A stretch of 7,435 bases of DNA from JBFXEO01 sp050180015 (GTDB taxonomy: Bacteria; Bacteroidota; Bacteroidia; Bacteroidales; Tenuifilaceae). Positions 5,570-7,435 of the stretch are shown here, piece by piece. A model generated the notes under the pieces. That model had not been told where the DNA came from, made no database searches, and saw only the letters and a program-made list of their open reading frames with translations. The position numbers were made by a program, and so were the translations under genes. Numbering within the stretch: the first letter of the stretch is position 1; each line of letters starts with the position of its first letter. The DNA is taken from NCBI GenBank assembly GCA_050180015.1, contig JBFXEO010000148.1, positions 1 through 7,435 on the forward strand, given 5' to 3'.

Positions 5570-6622
5570 ATGAGCGACGAAAGAATTAGGGTTGGCATAA
5601 CCCAAGGCGATATAAATGGAATTGGCTACGAGGTAATAATAAAAACCCTTATGGATTCGCGGGTTGAGGAGTTCTGCACAACAGTTGTTTACGGTTCGCC
5701 CAAGGTAGCCGCATACCACCGGAAAGCCCTGAATGTCGAGAATTTCAGCTTTAACCAGATTAAGGATGCCAATGAGGCAAACCCCAAGCGGGCTAGCATT
5801 ATTAACTGTATGGACGATAATGTTAGGGTTGAGCTGGGAAAGTCAACCGAGTACGGAGGGCAAGGTTCCCTACTTGCCCTTCAGGCTGCAATTGCCGACT
5901 TAAAGGCTGGCAAAATAGATGTTCTGGTAACGGCCCCCATCAACAAGCACAATATTCAGAGTGCGGAGTTTAGGTTCCCTGGCCATACGGAGTACCTGGC
6001 AAATGCATTTAGCGTTAAGGAGGTTCTTATGCTCCTTGTTAGCGAAACCCTGAAAGTGGGCGTTGTTACCGGTCATGTACCTCTCTCGCAGGTACCATCG
6101 CTAGTTACCCGGGATGCCATACTTACCAAGTTGCGGTTGCTGAACAGGTCGATGGTTGAGGATTTTGGCATACACCGTCCAAGAATTGCAGTGCTGGGAT
6201 TAAACCCCCATGCCGGCGATCAGGGTGTGATTGGGTTGGAGGAGCGCGACATTATAATTCCTGCCATTAAGCAGGCCAACGAGGAGGGGATTGTTGCCGT
6301 TGGGCCCTACGCATCGGATGGCTTTTTTGGGTCCGACAGTTTCGTTAGGTTCGACGCTGTGCTGGCAATGTACCATGACCAGGGCCTTTCGCCCTTTAAG
6401 GTGATAAATTTTGATACCGGTGTAAACTTTACCGCCGGGCTACCCGTAATCCGCACTTCGCCCGACCATGGCACTGCCTACGATTTGGCGGGTAAAAATG
6501 TTGCAAATCCAAACTCATTCCGTCAGGCACTCTACCTTGCCGTGGATTTATTCAAAAACCGGCAAATACACCGTGAATTGACAGCAAATCCCTTGAAATC
6601 TGTTAACCCTGAAGAAATATAG
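5570..6622 (+). CDS. pdxA: 4-hydroxythreonine-4-phosphate dehydrogenase (vitamin B6 synthesis)
   Basis: 350 residues. PdxA oxidises 4-phosphohydroxy-L-threonine with NAD; the product loses CO2 and is joined by PdxJ to deoxyxylulose 5-phosphate on the way to pyridoxine phosphate. The N-terminus T-Q-G-D-I-N-G-I-G-Y-E (11-21) corresponds to T-P-G-D-P-x-G-I-G-P-E of other PdxA proteins. V-T-A-P-I-N-K (120-126) and P-G-H-T-E (137-141) are substrate-site blocks. The three metal-binding histidines are His169 (G-H-V-P-L), His214 (N-P-H-A-G-D) and His269 (Y-H-D-Q-G); their spacing of 45 and 55 residues equals that of the E. coli enzyme (166, 211, 266). The protein is about 20 residues longer than the E. 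coli one, partly as a polar C-terminal tail. ATG 5570 fits the family start and lies 28 bases after the predicted transcription start. ruvA follows after 52 bases and may be partly co-transcribed. Confidence 0.96.
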   Translation: MSDERIRVGITQGDINGIGYEVIIKTLMDSRVEEFCTTVVYGSPKVAAYHRKALNVENFSFNQIKDANEANPKRASIINCMDDNVRVELGKSTEYGGQGSLLALQAAIADLKAGKIDVLVTAPINKHNIQSAEFRFPGHTEYLANAFSVKEVLMLLVSETLKVGVVTGHVPLSQVPSLVTRDAILTKLRLLNRSMVEDFGIHRPRIAVLGLNPHAGDQGVIGLEERDIIIPAIKQANEEGIVAVGPYASDGFFGSDSFVRFDAVLAMYHDQGLSPFKVINFDTGVNFTAGLPVIRTSPDHGTAYDLAGKNVANPNSFRQALYLAVDLFKNRQIHRELTANPLKSVNPEEI

Positions 6623-6644
6623 TACCCGCAGCTTTATACAGGGC

Positions 6645-6652
6645 TAATTTTG
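6645..6652 (+). promoter_or_regulatory. Possible -7 box before ruvA
   Basis: TAATTTTG is an exact TAnnTTTG match 22 bases before the ruvA ATG. No TTTG is found at the -33 distance, which would lie at the end of pdxA, so it may be a weak internal promoter or chance. Confidence 0.35.
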
Positions 6653-6674
6653 GTTGAATAAAAATTTAACCCGC

Positions 6675-7259
6675 ATGTACGAATATATTGTTGGAACTCT
6701 GAACGGACTTACGCCTACACATGCAGTGGTGGACAATGGAGGTATCGGTTTTTTTGTAAGTATATCGCTGCAAACCTACGCTGCAATAGATGGGAAAAAG
6801 GAAGTAAAACTTTACCTCCACCAGGTGGTGCGGGAGGATGTTCACCTGCTGTACGGTTTTGCCTCGTTACGCGAGAGGGAAATATTCCGGTTGCTAATAA
6901 GCGTTTCCGGTGTTGGTGCAAATACTGCCAGGCTTATCCTTTCATCGTTATCAACGGAGGAAATACAAGCAGCAATATCAACAGAAAATATTAATTTAAT
7001 AAAGCAAGTAAAAGGGATTGGACTTAAAACAGCCCAGCGTATTGTTGTAGATTTGAAGGATAAGGTTGGCGCCGCAAATCTGTCATCGGTACAAATATTT
7101 AGCCTGACGGACAATACATCAAAGCAGGAAGCGTTATCTGCATTGGTGATGTTAGGTTTCGCTAAATCTGCTGCGGATAAAGTGCTCGACCAAATAATTA
7201 AGATGGAAGGGAGTTTACCCGTAGAAGGGCTTATTAAGTCTGCTTTAAAAAAATTGTAG
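6675..7259 (+). CDS. ruvA: Holliday junction branch migration complex subunit RuvA
   Basis: 194 residues, the family's normal length. RuvA tetramers hold four-way DNA junctions so that the RuvB motor can drive branch migration in recombination repair. Residues 1-62 form the OB-fold domain (M-Y-E-Y-I-V-G-T-L start; V-V-R-E-D-V-H-L-L-Y-G-F at 51-62), with the acidic pin residues Glu54 and Asp55 at the places of E. coli Glu55 and Asp56. Two helix-hairpin-helix motifs follow: S-V-S-G-V-G-A-N-T-A (77-86) and V-K-G-I-G-L-K-T-A-Q (112-121). After a linker (130-147), residues 148-194 form domain III, which binds RuvB (E-A-L-S-A-L-V-M-L-G-F). ATG 6675 is chosen because family members begin M-Y-E-Y-I; the frame also has an upstream TTG at 6654. 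As in other Bacteroidota, a sprA-like sequence follows directly. Confidence 0.96.
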   Translation: MYEYIVGTLNGLTPTHAVVDNGGIGFFVSISLQTYAAIDGKKEVKLYLHQVVREDVHLLYGFASLREREIFRLLISVSGVGANTARLILSSLSTEEIQAAISTENINLIKQVKGIGLKTAQRIVVDLKDKVGAANLSSVQIFSLTDNTSKQEALSALVMLGFAKSAADKVLDQIIKMEGSLPVEGLIKSALKKL

Positions 7260-7282
7260 TTTTTAAGATTGAGATTTTCACA

Positions 7283-7435
7283 TTGAGGTTAGCAAAAACT
7301 TATATACTCCCGGTAGTACGGTTAGGATTATTTTCCCTGTCGTTTTTGTTTTTTCCCGCAAGTATCCGGGCAGAATAATTGCTATTCATTTATTACCAGG
7401 TTCAGGATACAACAAAGCTACCATAAACCAATCCC
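7283..7435 (+). pseudogene. Possible 5' end of sprA (type IX secretion translocon), interrupted
   Basis: From TTG 7283 the frame encodes a signal-peptide-like segment: R-L-A-K near the start, a hydrophobic core L-G-L-F-S-L-S-F-L-F-F-P, then A-S-I-R-A. It meets TAA at 7376. The same frame continues as L-L-F-I-Y-Y-Q-V-Q-D-T-T-K-L-P, meets a second TAA at 7424, then reads T-N-P to the window end. Q-D-T-T-K soon after a signal peptide recalls the mature N-terminus of SprA, and in Flavobacterium and relatives sprA follows ruvA. SprA is the large outer-membrane channel of the type IX secretion system. The two stops suggest a broken gene, sequence errors, or chance similarity with the real start lying beyond the window. 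No ATG start is available in this frame. The other two frames are open to the right edge but have no convincing signal or motif. Confidence 0.35.

Noticed and set aside
7376..7426. Reassigned TAA codon as explanation of the two stops in the sprA-like frame
   Set aside because: TAA ends fecR (2031-2033) and the thioredoxin gene (3919-3921) at the expected protein lengths, so it functions as a stop in this genome.
7273..7435. Other two frames open to the right edge after ruvA
   Set aside because: Neither has an ATG or a signal peptide; the frame with the signal-like segment and Q-D-T-T-K is the better candidate despite its stops.
1..7435. CRISPR array, insertion sequence, attachment site, tRNA or rRNA
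   Set aside because: I looked for regularly spaced repeats, transposase-like ORFs, terminal inverted repeats and cloverleaf sequences and found none.

Overview
The window looks like a chromosomal segment of a Bacteroidota bacterium, probably a Bacteroidales-like lineage. The evidence is a Bacteroidota-type FecR with a C-terminal DUF4974/STN-like domain, a lipoprotein whose mature end reads Cys-Ser-Asp-Asp-Asp-Asp (the surface-export signal of this phylum), promoter -7 boxes of the form TAnnTTTG, weak or absent Shine-Dalgarno sequences, and the ruvA-then-sprA-like order known from this phylum. The genus cannot be named from this sequence.

Left part (1-2980): the 3' end of a TonB-dependent outer-membrane receptor is followed by a roughly 390-base gap without a gene. 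Then come a FecR anti-sigma/sigma-regulator and, 58 bases later, a surface lipoprotein with two similar halves, closed by a strong terminator. This resembles a cell-surface signalling module (receptor, transmembrane FecR, exported lipoprotein), but no ECF sigma-factor gene is present in the window.

Middle part (2981-4053): a 67-residue ferredoxin with an incomplete first cluster motif has a compact control region containing an FNR-box-like palindrome, a second palindrome and an exact -7 box. After a hairpin terminator comes a lipoprotein thioredoxin with a WCGPC active site. A 30-base perfect palindrome serves as a shared terminator between the thioredoxin gene and the convergent mqnC.

Right part (4084-7435): mqnC (minus strand) makes a menaquinone precursor by the futalosine route. 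pdxA (plus strand) makes vitamin B6. Both are transcribed outward from a 343-base divergent region that also holds a small ORF pair linked by a G GGA AAG slippery-type heptamer. ruvA (Holliday-junction DNA binding) follows pdxA. The last 150 bases look like the 5' end of sprA (type IX secretion translocon), but its best frame is interrupted by two TAA codons. The most interesting points are this interrupted sprA-like start, the possible frameshifted small membrane protein, the seven-cysteine ferredoxin with its FNR-like site, and the FecR without a sigma partner.
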